Shown in pieces: positions 27,410-36,309 of a stretch of 64,000 nucleotides of DNA. This DNA is from Calothrix parasitica NIES-267 (GTDB lineage: Bacteria > Cyanobacteriota > Cyanobacteriia > Cyanobacteriales > Nostocaceae). The notes under the pieces are model-generated. The model made no database searches, was not told where the DNA came from, and was given only the letters and a program-made list of their open reading frames with translations. A program made the translations under genes and the position numbers. Position 1 is the stretch's first letter, and each line of letters begins with the position of its first letter. The stretch is from the NCBI RefSeq assembly GCF_002368095.1, contig NZ_AP018227.1, forward strand, positions 2,522,598 to 2,586,597. The letters are read 5' to 3'.

Positions 27410-27462
27410 GAATATACAATTAATTTTGTCTGGGTACTTAATTATCAATCACCAATTTTCAA

Positions 27463-27493
27463 TAAAAAACCCCCTTTCAAAAGAAAGTGGGGT
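27463..27493 (-). terminator. Rho-independent terminator of amt
   Basis: On the minus strand CCCCACTTTC, loop TTTT, GAAAGGGGG is followed by TTTTTTATTG. A stem of 9-10 bp with one mismatch and a T tract, about 50 bp after the amt stop codon, fits an intrinsic terminator. Confidence 0.8.
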
Positions 27494-27539
27494 TAACTAA
27501 TTTAATTATTCAACAGATAACAATTCTGTTTGAAACAAA

Positions 27540-29147
27540 TTACAAAGCTCCAGGAATGTCTCCTTGTGTAGATATTCCTGGTCTACCTAATTCACCATAT
27601 CCGATAGAGTCATCTTCCTTTTTGAATCCGGTATAAGCTTCCATACCGTGTTCCCCGATATCCAAACCTTCTAATTCTTCTTCCTTGGTTACACGAATAC
27701 CCAATGTAGCTTTCAAAGCTACCCAGAAGATACTGCTAAGTAGTACGGTCATACCGCCTACAGCCATAGCACCTGCAAATTGAATAAATAGTTGCTCGAA
27801 ACCACCGAAGAACAAACCAGCTTTTGGTCCTTCAGCATAGAGACCGGTATCGCTAGGTCCAACGGCAAATAAACCTACCGCTAAAGTACCCCAGAAACCG
27901 CAAACTAAGTGAACGGAAATTGCTCCCACGGGGTCATCGATTTGAATTTTATCGAAGAAAGCAACGGCAAATACTACCAAAGCTCCAGCAATTGCACCGA
28001 TGATTACTGCGCTAGGCAAATTTACCCAGGCACAAGGTGCGGTGATACCAACCAAGCCAGCCAAGATACCGTTAATAATCATTGTTAAGTCTGGCTTACC
28101 AAACTTACCCCAAGCTACGAAACAAGCAGCAACTCCACCAGCAGCAGCAGCTAAGTTTGTGGTTAAAGCAATGTGACCGATTGCATTCGCATCAGCAGCC
28201 ATTGTAGAACCGGGGTTGAAGCCAAACCAGCCCAACCATAGAATCAAACAGCCCAAGGTAGCAATACTCAAGTTGTGGGGAGGAATTGCATTGGTTCTAC
28301 CTTCAGTGTATTTACCAATACGTGGTCCAAGAATTGCTGCACCCATCAAAGCTGCCCAACCACCAACGGAGTGTACAACCGTCGAGCCAGCAAAATCCCA
28401 GAAACCAGCATCTGCTAACCAGCCACCACCCCAAATCCAGTGTCCGGTAATTGGGTAAGCAATACCAACTAACAAGAGACTGAAAATCAAGAAGTCAACA
28501 AACTTAATTCTCTCTGCTACTGCTCCGGATACGATTGTTGCAGCGGTTCCAGCAAAAGCTAATTGAAATAAGAATTTAGCAGTTAAAGGTACCCCAGCCC
28601 AGCTAAGAGAACCGAAAACACCTTGATAAGCATCTCCTGTCGCAGGGCTATTATCTGCACCAGAGAGCAAGAAACCATTCAAACCCATGAATGAATTTGC
28701 ACTCCCTCCATCACCGAACATGATGCCAAAGCCAATGACATAAAATGCCAAGGTAGCCAAAGCAAACACAATCAAGTTCTTAGAAAGAATGTTGACAGCA
28801 TTTTTCTGACGGCACATTCCGGTTTCCAACATTCCGAAACCAGCGTTCATGAAGATTACCAAGAAAGCTGCAACTGCAACCCAAAGTGTATCTAATGCAA
28901 CCTTGAGTTCCGCTGTTGTTGGACCTGCATCTGCTGTAGGAGTTTGAGCAACTGCTGCATAACTCGAAGCCAATACAATCAAACCTGCGATGGGTAGGCA
29001 CGCACGCAAACTAGGATTTAAACCCTTGATTCCTTGCCCTACTTGTTTGACAAATGAGCTATTACGTGTGGCGCTAGCAGACTGTTTTGAATTACTCCGT
29101 CTAGCATTTCTATTATTCTTTTTTCGCGTCAGTTTTTGCATCTTCAC
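27540..29147 (-). CDS. amt: Ammonium transporter (Amt family), NtcA-type promoter
   Basis: A 535-residue ammonium channel. An extended N-terminus of about 45 Lys/Arg/Asn/Ser-rich residues precedes a hydrophobic segment ending SSYAAVAQ, which may be the signal or first helix; the methionine two codons in is an alternative start. The channel core has [15 protein letters not shown], the pore His in [10 protein letters not shown] and the second pore His in [16 protein letters not shown]. The C-terminal tail ([23 protein letters not shown]) should dock PII. It is only distantly related to the amt at 9699. The upstream region has an NtcA box with a correctly spaced -10 element (29709-29751), so it is probably induced under nitrogen limitation. 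A terminator follows at 27463-27493. Confidence 0.95.
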   Translation of the reverse strand: MKMQKLTRKKNNRNARRSNSKQSASATRNSSFVKQVGQGIKGLNPSLRACLPIAGLIVLASSYAAVAQTPTADAGPTTAELKVALDTLWVAVAAFLVIFMNAGFGMLETGMCRQKNAVNILSKNLIVFALATLAFYVIGFGIMFGDGGSANSFMGLNGFLLSGADNSPATGDAYQGVFGSLSWAGVPLTAKFLFQLAFAGTAATIVSGAVAERIKFVDFLIFSLLLVGIAYPITGHWIWGGGWLADAGFWDFAGSTVVHSVGGWAALMGAAILGPRIGKYTEGRTNAIPPHNLSIATLGCLILWLGWFGFNPGSTMAADANAIGHIALTTNLAAAAGGVAACFVAWGKFGKPDLTMIINGILAGLVGITAPCAWVNLPSAVIIGAIAGALVVFAVAFFDKIQIDDPVGAISVHLVCGFWGTLAVGLFAVGPSDTGLYAEGPKAGLFFGGFEQLFIQFAGAMAVGGMTVLLSSIFWVALKATLGIRVTKEEELEGLDIGEHGMEAYTGFKKEDDSIGYGELGRPGISTQGDIPGAL

Positions 29148-29214
29148 TCCAAAACTTCCTTAACTGGAAAAAACACTGCTTTCTTCGCGTTACACCGTTT
29201 TAAACCGGAAATAG

Positions 29215-29370
29215 CGATTTGCGGAAAGTACGGTCTTGGGGAGCCATTGCATTGGACGGTGAATCTAGTTGGGGGTGTCGGTTTCCGTTCCCCCAAACTA
29301 TTGAACCCGAAGGGGTTTCCCGACTTGAAACAAATGGCGTTGAAAACTCCCAAGAGCAACTTTCCAAGAG
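29215..29370. repeat. Composite dispersed repeat in the amt leader
   Basis: Contains GGTCTTGGGGAGCCATTGC, TTGGACG, a nested hairpin GGGGGTGTCGG...CCCCC and CGACTTGAAACAAATGGCG. The reverse complement of 52485-52560 has the same blocks without the nested GTTGGGGGTGTCGGTTTCCG part. A piece of that nested part occurs alone near 58627-58650. Confidence 0.7.
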
Positions 29371-29708
29371 AGTCTCTAAGCTTTTCAAATAGGATTAGAT
29401 GTCAAATGCAGAATTATTCCAAATGCAATATATTACTGCTTGGGAATTCATGTTTGACTCTTATACCTATGAGAGATGTTTTTCAAAAAGCCTATTAAAC
29501 AATTAGGAAACCAAACAATCTAGCTGCCAGTCAACAAAGCAATGATACATATGTTGCTCTCACTAGTTTTTCTTAAAAGATTATTATTATGTATTTTTGG
29601 AAACCTCTCAAGTAACCTCATTAATTCTTTAATATTTCATACTTCTATCCAAAAGCCTTTCTCTTACATGGTTTGCCGCATTTAAAAAGCTACAACGGTT
29701 AAGACACA

Positions 29709-29751
29709 ATCATTACAGCACGACCTTTGTGAATTCTGTAACTGTTGCTAC
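29709..29751 (-). promoter_or_regulatory. NtcA-activated promoter of amt
   Basis: GTAACTGTTGCTAC at 29738-29751 is an exact GTA-N8-TAC NtcA box. Reading the minus strand, exactly 22 bases follow before TAATGAT (29715-29709), a -10-like element. This is the classical architecture of NtcA-activated cyanobacterial promoters, where the box replaces the -35 element. It points toward amt, 560 bp downstream. Confidence 0.8.
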
Positions 29752-30077
29752 TAATTTAGAGTGTTCTTAATTATCATTGGCAGCATTTTAAGCTGCAAAT
29801 AACTGTGAGGAGAAGCATTTTGTCAATATTTCATAATTTTATAAACGCAAAAAAATTACTAATTGTTAACTTTTAATACAAATAAATTGTTTTTTTACTT
29901 AAGTAGGAAAATATTAGTTTTTTTATAATTAATGTAAATAAGTATTTATATCAAAATAATTTGATGGTATATTATCTAATTTTATTTTCATTTTTAGAAA
30001 CAGTAAAAGCATCGTAAGAGTAAGTTTATCTAACTACATTTATATGTATTAGCTTTATTCGTAGCAATTATCCTTAC

Positions 30078-30587
30078 TTACATTTGATTCAAATAATTTT
30101 GATAACCTAATTCTTGTAGTTTTTCCTGTTTTTCGATTACTGAATCGCGGAGATTTTGGCGATATAGAACAACTTTTTCAAGTAAATCCGGTTGATGAAC
30201 AGCAAGTATTTGTACTGCCAAAAGTCCGGCGTTTTTTGCATTACCGATAGCTACAGTTGCTACAGGTATACCGGCTGGCATCTGGACAATAGAATGTAAA
30301 GAATCAACACCTTTTAAATGACGGCTCGCAACAGGAACCCCAATCACCGGGAGAGGAGTTAAAGAAGCAACCATACCGGGAAGATGAGCCGCACCACCGG
30401 CTCCAGCAATAATAACTTTTATACCGCGAGCAGGTGCCTTGCTTGCGTATTCCACCATCCGCTGCGGGGTACGATGGGCACTAATAATTGCAACCTCTGT
30501 AGAAACTCCGAATTCTTCACAGATTTTAATTGCATCTTGCATTGTGGGTAAATCAGAGTCACTACCCATAATAATTCCGACAGTCAT
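30078..30587 (-). CDS. purE: N5-carboxyaminoimidazole ribonucleotide mutase
   Basis: A 169-residue class I PurE of normal length. It moves the carboxyl group of N5-CAIR to make CAIR in purine synthesis, working with PurK. Typical motifs: [10 protein letters not shown] near the N-terminus, [10 protein letters not shown] (substrate His), [12 protein letters not shown] and [33 protein letters not shown]. PurK is not next to it. The downstream gene nagA is on the other strand (divergent, 367 bp gap). Confidence 0.95.
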   Translation of the reverse strand: MTVGIIMGSDSDLPTMQDAIKICEEFGVSTEVAIISAHRTPQRMVEYASKAPARGIKVIIAGAGGAAHLPGMVASLTPLPVIGVPVASRHLKGVDSLHSIVQMPAGIPVATVAIGNAKNAGLLAVQILAVHQPDLLEKVVLYRQNLRDSVIEKQEKLQELGYQNYLNQM

Positions 30588-30954
30588 AAGTTAATTTTGG
30601 ATTTTAGATTTTAGATTTTGAGGACATTGCGGTCTTGGGGGTCTCCCCCATAAGCAAATGTCCGGGATTTTGGGTTAGGGATTCAAAGTTAGGAGTTAGG
30701 AATTAGGAGTTTTTCTACTTCCTAGTCTCTATTCGCTACTGCCTCTAAATACTAATTAGGTAATAGTAGTCATCATCTCACTTTTAGACCATTTCACATA
30801 AACGTAAATAAAAATATCTTTACCAATTACCAATTACCAATTACCAATTACCCATCCCCAATTCCTAAATTTATAAATTTCTATTCTTGATTATTAATCC
30901 GAGTTTCTATCAAAATTAAATCAAATCAAATTTAGCTAAAATCTCGTATATCCT
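30588..30954. other. purE/nagA divergent intergenic region
   Basis: Contains a fragment of the GGTCTTGGGG dispersed repeat (30631-30665), a short TTAGGAGTTAGGAATTAGG run (30690-30710) and four ATTACCA heptamers (30819-30853). No gene or clear promoter motif seen. Confidence 0.5.
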
Positions 30955-32148
30955 ATGACTCAAATAACACTGAGTAATTTTACTACACCTTTAAACATTA
31001 TTAATGCTCTTGTTCCCGGTTACAAAGAGAAACAAATGCTATTTATCAACCACCAAGGCATTATTGAACAAATTGTGCCGATGGGCAATATCATCAAGCG
31101 AGTGCCTTTATCAGATTTAAAAATATTGGATGCAGAAGGCTCATATATTTCTCTGGGTGGTATAGATTTACAAATTAATGGTGGTCTGGGAACTGCTTTT
31201 CCAGATTTAAATACAGAAAATGCTGAGAGTTTGCAAAAAATTAGCGATTATCTTTGGGACAGTGGTGTTGATGCATTTTTACCAACTCTAGTAACAACCT
31301 CTGTGGAAAATATCCACTGCTCCTTGAAGGTAATAGCCGATTTTATGCAGGGTCAAACTTCAGGTGCGAAAGTTTTGGGAGTACATTTAGAAGGCCCTTT
31401 TTTGAATCCTGAAAAACGCGGGGCACATCCACAAGAATATTTGTTACCTTTATCGCTTGCAGAAGTAAAGCGAGCGTTGGGGGATTTTACAGAGATTGTC
31501 AAAGTTATAACTCTAGCACCGGAATTAGACTCGCATAACGAACTAATTACTTATTTACGTCAACAAGGTATTATCGTCAGTTTAGGGCATTCCCAAGCCA
31601 CCGCAGAACAGGCGCAGAATGCTTTTAACATGGGTGCTACTATGGTGACTCACGCTTTTAATGCAATGCCTGCTTTACACCACCGCGAGCCTGGTTTATT
31701 AGCTGCTGCGATTACTAATAAAAAGGTAATGTGTGGTTTTATTGCTGACGGAAAGCACGTTTCACCGATGATGATAGATTTACTGTTGCGAGCAAGTGAC
31801 TATACCCAAGGACTTTTCTTGGTCAGCGATGCTCTAGCTCCTTTAGGATTACCCGATGGGACTTACCCTTGGGATAGTCGAGAAATCACCGTAACTAGCG
31901 GTACCGCAAGATTAGCCGATGGAACTTTGTCAGGAACGACTTTACCATTGCTTGCAGGAGTACAAAATCTAGTTGAATGGGAGATATGCGACTTAGAAAC
32001 AGCTATTGAGCTAGCAACAACTGCACCGCGAACAGCAATTGGTTTATCGGGAATTGAAGGTGCTCATGCAAGTAATCTACTGCGCTGGAATTATGATGAA
32101 TCAAGTAAAAAATTGACCTGGCAGCGCTTGTTAGGGAATAGGGAGTAG
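30955..32148 (+). CDS. nagA: N-acetylglucosamine-6-phosphate deacetylase
   Basis: A 397-residue amidohydrolase, close to the usual 380-400. It removes acetate from GlcNAc-6-phosphate in recycling of cell-wall amino sugars. Metal and catalytic residues are visible: Glu146 (HLEGPF), His212 (LGHSQA), His233 (THAFNAM), His268 (DGKHVSP) and catalytic Asp292 (VSDALAPLG). The N-terminal GGIDLQINGG lacks the HxH pair, as in the E. coli enzyme, which fits a single-metal type. No nagB neighbour is present in the window. Confidence 0.93.
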   Translation: MTQITLSNFTTPLNIINALVPGYKEKQMLFINHQGIIEQIVPMGNIIKRVPLSDLKILDAEGSYISLGGIDLQINGGLGTAFPDLNTENAESLQKISDYLWDSGVDAFLPTLVTTSVENIHCSLKVIADFMQGQTSGAKVLGVHLEGPFLNPEKRGAHPQEYLLPLSLAEVKRALGDFTEIVKVITLAPELDSHNELITYLRQQGIIVSLGHSQATAEQAQNAFNMGATMVTHAFNAMPALHHREPGLLAAAITNKKVMCGFIADGKHVSPMMIDLLLRASDYTQGLFLVSDALAPLGLPDGTYPWDSREITVTSGTARLADGTLSGTTLPLLAGVQNLVEWEICDLETAIELATTAPRTAIGLSGIEGAHASNLLRWNYDESSKKLTWQRLLGNRE

Positions 32149-32264
32149 ATAACAGAAGAAAAAGACTATATTAGCTTCCGATTGACTTGTGGAAAAAATT
32201 CAAAATTTACCATACCGTTAAACGCTGTATTATTTTCTCTTTCTTCACGTCTTACACCAGTGTC

Positions 32265-32332
32265 AGAAACCGGGTTTCTTTGCGATTTGAGAACAAGATA
32301 ATCGTGCTTTCGTGATTAGAAACCGGGTTTCT
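32265..32332. repeat. AGAAACCGGGTTTCT dispersed element (copy 3)
   Basis: AGAAACCGGGTTTCT at 32265-32279 and again at 32318-32332. The core TTTGCGATTTGAGAACAAGA is the reverse complement of the copy 1 core, so it is inserted in the opposite orientation. It lies 117 bp after nagA. The rest of the 380-bp gap to chlM is AT-rich with no further gene. Confidence 0.85.
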
Positions 32333-32528
32333 TTTTGGTCATTGTGAATAGTGCAGGACTATTTCCTATTCCCTACTCCCTATCAAATATATTTCTCAGG
32401 AAACCACAGATGTGCAGGGCTAATTTTGTGGTTTTCTGTTTCTTTAATAAGTTTTGTAGTCCTCAATTGATGTATTCTACCGATAACAAGGACTGTTATC
32501 GATTTAGTACTGTTAATTATTAATTTTT

Positions 32529-33215
32529 ATGAACGTAACAGACGACAAAACAATTGTTAAGGATTATTTCAATTCCACCGGCTTTGACCGTTGGAGACGT
32601 ATCTATGGCAATGGTGAGGTAAATACAGTACAGCTTGATATTCGTAAAGGACATCAAAAGACTGTAGACACTGTACTTAGCTGGTTAAAAGCTGATGAAA
32701 ACTTAGCAGAAATATCAATATGCGACGCTGGATGCGGTGTAGGTAGTCTCAGCATACCTTTAGCGCAAGCGGGAGCTAAGGTTTACGCTAGCGACATTTC
32801 CGAAAAAATGGTCGAAGAAGGTAGAGAGCGAGCCGAGCAAATTTTAGGGAATCGTGATAATCCAACTTTCGCGGTGCAAGACTTGGAAGGCTTGAGTGGT
32901 AAGTATCACACGGTTGTATGCTTAGACGTTCTTATCCACTATCCTCAAGAAAAAGCATCCGAGATGATATCTCATTTATGCAGCACCGCAGAATCTCGGA
33001 TAATAGTTAGCTTTGCGCCTAAAACCTTTGCTCTGGTTCTATTAAAGAAAATTGGAAGTTTCTTCCCAGGTCCAAGTAAAACTACCCGTGCTTACCAGCA
33101 TCGTGAAGCCGATATCGTTGATTTCTTGCAAAAAAACGGCTTTAACATACAACGTCAAGCAATGACACGCACGCGCTTTTACTTTTCTCGAATACTGGAA
33201 GCTACACGTAAGTGA
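32529..33215 (+). CDS. chlM: Magnesium-protoporphyrin IX methyltransferase
   Basis: A 228-residue SAM-dependent methyltransferase that methylates the C13 propionate of Mg-protoporphyrin IX in chlorophyll synthesis. The N-terminus KDYFNSTGFDRWRRIYG is characteristic of BchM/ChlM. The SAM-binding motif is CDAGCGVGSLSIPLA (about 74-88), followed by VYASDISEKMVE. The C-terminal part FFPGPSKTTRAYQHREADI is also conserved in the family. It acts at the thylakoid or inner membrane after Mg chelatase. The following small membrane protein starts 42 bp after the stop and may be cotranscribed. Confidence 0.95.
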   Translation: MNVTDDKTIVKDYFNSTGFDRWRRIYGNGEVNTVQLDIRKGHQKTVDTVLSWLKADENLAEISICDAGCGVGSLSIPLAQAGAKVYASDISEKMVEEGRERAEQILGNRDNPTFAVQDLEGLSGKYHTVVCLDVLIHYPQEKASEMISHLCSTAESRIIVSFAPKTFALVLLKKIGSFFPGPSKTTRAYQHREADIVDFLQKNGFNIQRQAMTRTRFYFSRILEATRK

Positions 33216-33229
33216 GGTTAAGATCGCGG

Positions 33230-33246
33230 CAAGATATCATATCTTG
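33230..33246. promoter_or_regulatory. 17-bp perfect palindrome at the ribosome-binding position
   Basis: CAAGATATCATATCTTG is a perfect inverted repeat with a single central base, ending 10 bases before the ATG at 33257. No Shine-Dalgarno sequence is seen there. It could be an operator or could block translation. It is absent before the paralogue at 34150. Confidence 0.4.
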
Positions 33247-33256
33247 TCGTGTTTCT

Positions 33257-33679
33257 ATGAAGTTACTTACAAAAGTCTCCGCTGGTTTGCTACTCTCATT
33301 CGGTTCTCTTTTTCTCATGCATGTAACTGTGGAGGCATTATCAACTAAAAATCATCAAGCAACTCAAGAAGAAAAACAACAAATGGCACATAGAGCCTTT
33401 GCTGGTTTAACTTTAGGTCTCTCCGGTGTAGGTTTAGGTTCGTTACTGATAATGAGCTTGAAAAAGCAAAATCACAAACAGCTAACAAGCCATCTTCAGT
33501 CTACTTTTTATCGCCTTGTCGAAGAACAAAGAGGACAAATTTCTCTACTACGCTTTGCTAAAGAAGCAGAGGTTACAGGAGAAGAGGCCAAATTATTCTT
33601 AGATTCAAAGGCTCAAGAATTTAACGCAACTTTTGACCACAGTCAAAATGGGGGCGTTTATTATCACTTTCATTTTTAG
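33257..33679 (+). CDS. Small membrane protein, paralogue 1
   Basis: About 140 residues from the ATG at 33257. A GTG at 33212 overlaps chlM and adds 15 residues that look unlike a signal. Residues about 5-24 are a signal or membrane segment and about 50-70 a second one (LTLGLSGVGLGSLLIMSL). The cytosolic C-terminal part (HLQSTFYRLVEEQRGQISLLRFAKEA...) resembles a small winged-helix-like fold and ends in YYHFHF. It is clearly related to the 34150 gene. Function unknown. Confidence 0.7.
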   Translation: MKLLTKVSAGLLLSFGSLFLMHVTVEALSTKNHQATQEEKQQMAHRAFAGLTLGLSGVGLGSLLIMSLKKQNHKQLTSHLQSTFYRLVEEQRGQISLLRFAKEAEVTGEEAKLFLDSKAQEFNATFDHSQNGGVYYHFHF

Positions 33680-34149
33680 CTCAGGGTATTTATTTTAATA
33701 CTGATTTTTCCTCACTAATATTGTAGAAACGTGTTTATTCAGCGCGTTTCTACATAAAATAATGAAATTTATAAAATTGCGAATTGCGGAAACTGCGGTC
33801 TTTGGGAAAACCCCCAAGAGCAACTTTTCAACACAGCGAATTGCGAATTGGGAGTTGAAAAAAAATTAACTGATTTAAATTAATTACATAATTACAGAAA
33901 CGTGAATAATTTAAGCTTGATTTATAATCAATAATCTCGGACTCTTAACCTCTTGAAACATAGGTCATAAAGTTATAATGCAAACGCATCACTACGTATA
34001 ATCACTAGATAGCACAAAAGAATAAGAACAAATTGCCAGTTAATATATTTCTAAGCCTTATCAATAGTGATAATTTGATGATTAATTAGTGGAATCTTCT
34101 ATGAAAGTGAGGTTAGAATCAATTTTAAAGTAAAAACTTTAAAAAGATT
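33680..34149. other. Intergenic region between the two paralogues
   Basis: GAAACGTG...CGCGTTTC forms an imperfect hairpin at 33726-33750 (probable terminator). A GCGGTCTTTGGGAAAACCCCC repeat fragment spans 33794-33835 between copies of GAATTGCG. At 34104-34118 AAAGTGAGGTTAGAATC echoes the AAGTGAGGTTAAGATC upstream of the first paralogue (33210-33224). No gene seen. Confidence 0.5.
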
Positions 34150-34620
34150 ATGAAAACTGCTGAGAAGCTAGCTGCGGGTTGGTTAATTACATTAGGGTTT
34201 ATGCTGACGACACTATCAGCTAATGCCATGGTGAACAAACATATTATGTATAAAGACATACAAGAAAAGAACGACCACATTAATCACTATGCAGTAGCAG
34301 AACTAGATACCACAGCAGTAAATGGTCTTATTTTCGGATTACCCAGCTTAGCCTTGGGTGGATGGTTAGCCCTCGGAATGCGTCGTCGAGGTAGAAAAGA
34401 AGAAAACGCGATCGCAAAACAAATGGACTTGCATTTGCAATCCATGTTTTATCGCATGATAGCCGAAAACCAAGGACGCATAACAGTTTTAGGCTTCGCA
34501 ATGCAATCGCAACTACCAGCATCCACAGCAAGAGAATTCCTAGACGACCAAGCCAAACAATTTAATGCCAACTTCAAAGTGAATGAAGACGGTGCAGTAT
34601 CTTATCACTTTGATTTGTAA
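34150..34620 (+). CDS. Small membrane protein, paralogue 2
   Basis: A 156-residue protein with an N-terminal signal or membrane segment (GWLITLGFMLTTLSANA) and a second segment near residues 55-75 (LIFGLPSLALGGWLALG). The C-terminal domain (HLQSMFYRMIAENQGRITVLGFAMQSQLPASTAREFLDDQAKQF...) matches paralogue 1 almost position by position, including final YHF-L. The C-terminal FYRMIAENQGRITVLGFA plus ASTAREFLD pattern looks like a helix-turn-helix, but this is not certain. Both genes share AAGTGAGGTTA-GATC upstream, suggesting common control. Function unknown. Confidence 0.7.
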   Translation: MKTAEKLAAGWLITLGFMLTTLSANAMVNKHIMYKDIQEKNDHINHYAVAELDTTAVNGLIFGLPSLALGGWLALGMRRRGRKEENAIAKQMDLHLQSMFYRMIAENQGRITVLGFAMQSQLPASTAREFLDDQAKQFNANFKVNEDGAVSYHFDL

Positions 34621-34732
34621 AAATGGCAATTGGGAATAGAGAGTTAGCAGTTAGCAGTTAGGAGTTAAGAGTTAGGAGTAAAATCTTTAATTACCTTCTG
34701 TCTCTCTATTTTCCCATCACCAATTCAGTAAC

Positions 34733-35110
34733 ATGATAAAAATATTCATCAGCCTAGCAGCAATATTCGGTGGCTCATCTGTAGCGGCTGGAGCTTTCGC
34801 TTCTCATGCTCTAAAAGGAAAACTTAGCGAGCGAGCCTTAGAAATTTTTGAAGTTGGCGCTCGCTATCAGATGTATCATGCTTTAGCGCTGTTATTAGTT
34901 GCAATCTTACTCAATCAAAGCCAAACATCACCGACAAGCTTAATCGCAAGCGGCTGGTTATTCATCATAGGTATATTTATATTTTCAGGAAGCTTATACG
35001 CTCTAAGCTTAAGCGACATCAAAATCCTAGGAGCAATCACACCATTAGGTGGTGTAGCATTCATTGCTGGTTGGGGTGCATTGGCAATCGCTGCATTCAG
35101 TTATCAGTGA
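34733..35110 (+). CDS. DUF423 family membrane protein
   Basis: A 125-residue protein with four predicted membrane helices, the size and pattern of the DUF423 (YgdD/YwdK) family. GAFASHALKGKLSERALEIFEVGARYQMYHALALL is the recognisable family core. The biochemical function of the family is not known. The stop codon (TGA at 35108-35110) falls in a CAGTTATCAGTGA heptamer array that continues to 35190, so the natural C-terminus may have been set by the repeat. Confidence 0.85.
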   Translation: MIKIFISLAAIFGGSSVAAGAFASHALKGKLSERALEIFEVGARYQMYHALALLLVAILLNQSQTSPTSLIASGWLFIIGIFIFSGSLYALSLSDIKILGAITPLGGVAFIAGWGALAIAAFSYQ

Positions 35111-35520
35111 ACAGTTATCAGTTATCAGTTATCAGTGAACAGTGAACAGTGAACAGTGAATAGTGAACAGTGAATAGTGAGCAGTGAACAGCCTAAATTT
35201 ATTAACTTCTAACTCATAACTTCTAACTCATAACTTCTAACTTCTAACTCATAACTCCTAACTCATAACTCCTAACTCCTAACTCCTAACTCTCAACTCC
35301 TAACTCTCAACTCCTAACTCATAATTCCTAACTCCCAACTCATAACTCATAATTCCTAACTCCTAACATAGCTAGACATTTTGTACTATTTTCGCTACAA
35401 GTAACTAATTGCTATAAAAAAGCATCAAATGAGACTTAAGAGTTAAAGATTACAAGTTGAGAATTAACAAATTACGACTGCTCACTGATAACTGATAACT
35501 GATAACTGTTCACTGATCTT
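35098..35520. repeat. Large block of heptamer repeats before egtC
   Basis: CAGTTATCAGTGAACAGTGA-type heptamers (35098-35190), then about twenty CTAACTC/ATAACTC/CTAACTT units (35205-35367), then an AT-rich stretch and a reverse-oriented ACTGATAACTGATAACTG run (35486-35513) that ends just before the egtC start. No gene or recognisable promoter. Confidence 0.85.
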
Positions 35521-36309
35521 ATGTGCCGATTACTTGCTTATCTTGGTTCGCCTGTTTCCTTAGAAAGTTTACTTTACAATCACGAACATTCACTGATAAC
35601 CCAAAGCTATCGGCCCCAGGAAATGATGTCTGGAACTGTAAATGCTGATGGCTTTGGTGTAGGTTGGTATCATGCTCAAAAAGATACTGAACCTTTTACT
35701 TATAAAAATACGGTACCAATTTGGAATGACGTTAATTTGCCTAGCCTTAGCCGTTATATAGAATCTTCGTGCGTAGTTTCCTATGTTCGTAGCGCGACTG
35801 CGGGTCAAGCACTTGATTTAAGTAATTGCCAGCCATTTCAAAGAGAGCGGTTATTGTTTATTCATAATGGTAAAATCGATAAGTTTCGCCAGACGCTATA
35901 CAGACCTATACGCAGTCAATTAAGCGATGAAATTTATCAGTGGGTGAATGGAACCACGGATTCAGAGCATATTTTTGCTCTTTTACTTAATGAGTTAGAA
36001 AGTAACCCTGGTAAAAGTTTAGAGCAAGCGATGCATCTAACTTTACTAAAGCTCAAAGATTTAGTGGAACGACATAAAACTAACACTTTAGCTAATTTAG
36101 TTGTAAGTGACGGAAATCGTCTTGTAGCTTCTCGTTTTAGTACAGAACCTCCATCCGCTTCTCTTTATTGGCTACAAAATGATTTAACTTTCCCCAACTC
36201 CGTAATCATTGCTTCCGAACCGCTGTTTAAAGGTAATTGGAATTCGTTCCCAGAAAATAGCATTCTCAGTGTGGGAGAAGATTGTGATATCAGAATTGAG
36301 CAAATCTAG
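35521..36309 (+). CDS. egtC: Ergothioneine biosynthesis amidohydrolase EgtC
   Basis: A 262-residue class II glutamine-amidotransferase-like hydrolase. It starts MCRLLAYLG, so Cys2 becomes the N-terminal nucleophile after Met removal; this fixes the start. Other family segments: SGTVNADGFGVGWY, SYVRSATAG and FIHNGKIDKFR. In the actinobacterial pathway EgtC removes glutamate from the gamma-glutamyl-cysteinyl-hercynine sulfoxide intermediate. It is followed directly by egtB (overlapping) and egtD, which supports the call. Its presence suggests that this pathway uses gamma-glutamylcysteine as sulfur donor. Confidence 0.9.
   Translation: MCRLLAYLGSPVSLESLLYNHEHSLITQSYRPQEMMSGTVNADGFGVGWYHAQKDTEPFTYKNTVPIWNDVNLPSLSRYIESSCVVSYVRSATAGQALDLSNCQPFQRERLLFIHNGKIDKFRQTLYRPIRSQLSDEIYQWVNGTTDSEHIFALLLNELESNPGKSLEQAMHLTLLKLKDLVERHKTNTLANLVVSDGNRLVASRFSTEPPSASLYWLQNDLTFPNSVIIASEPLFKGNWNSFPENSILSVGEDCDIRIEQI

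Larger units (their letters stand above)
29148..30077. other. Long leader and promoter region upstream of amt
   Basis: No gene supported. Nearest the amt start (about 29215-29370) lies a composite dispersed repeat (CGGTCTTGGGGAGCCATTG ... CAAATGGCGTTGAAAACTCC) whose relatives are at 30620-30665, 33790-33840, 52485-52560 and 58614-58710. Upstream comes an AT-rich stretch, then the NtcA promoter at 29709-29751. The remaining 29760-30077 is AT-rich. If transcription starts below 29709, the leader is about 550 bases and includes the repeat. Confidence 0.6.

Noticed and set aside
29136-29498. Frames of 62-120 residues on both strands upstream of amt
   Set aside because: They lie in the composite dispersed repeat and the amt leader; no domain and no conserved start.
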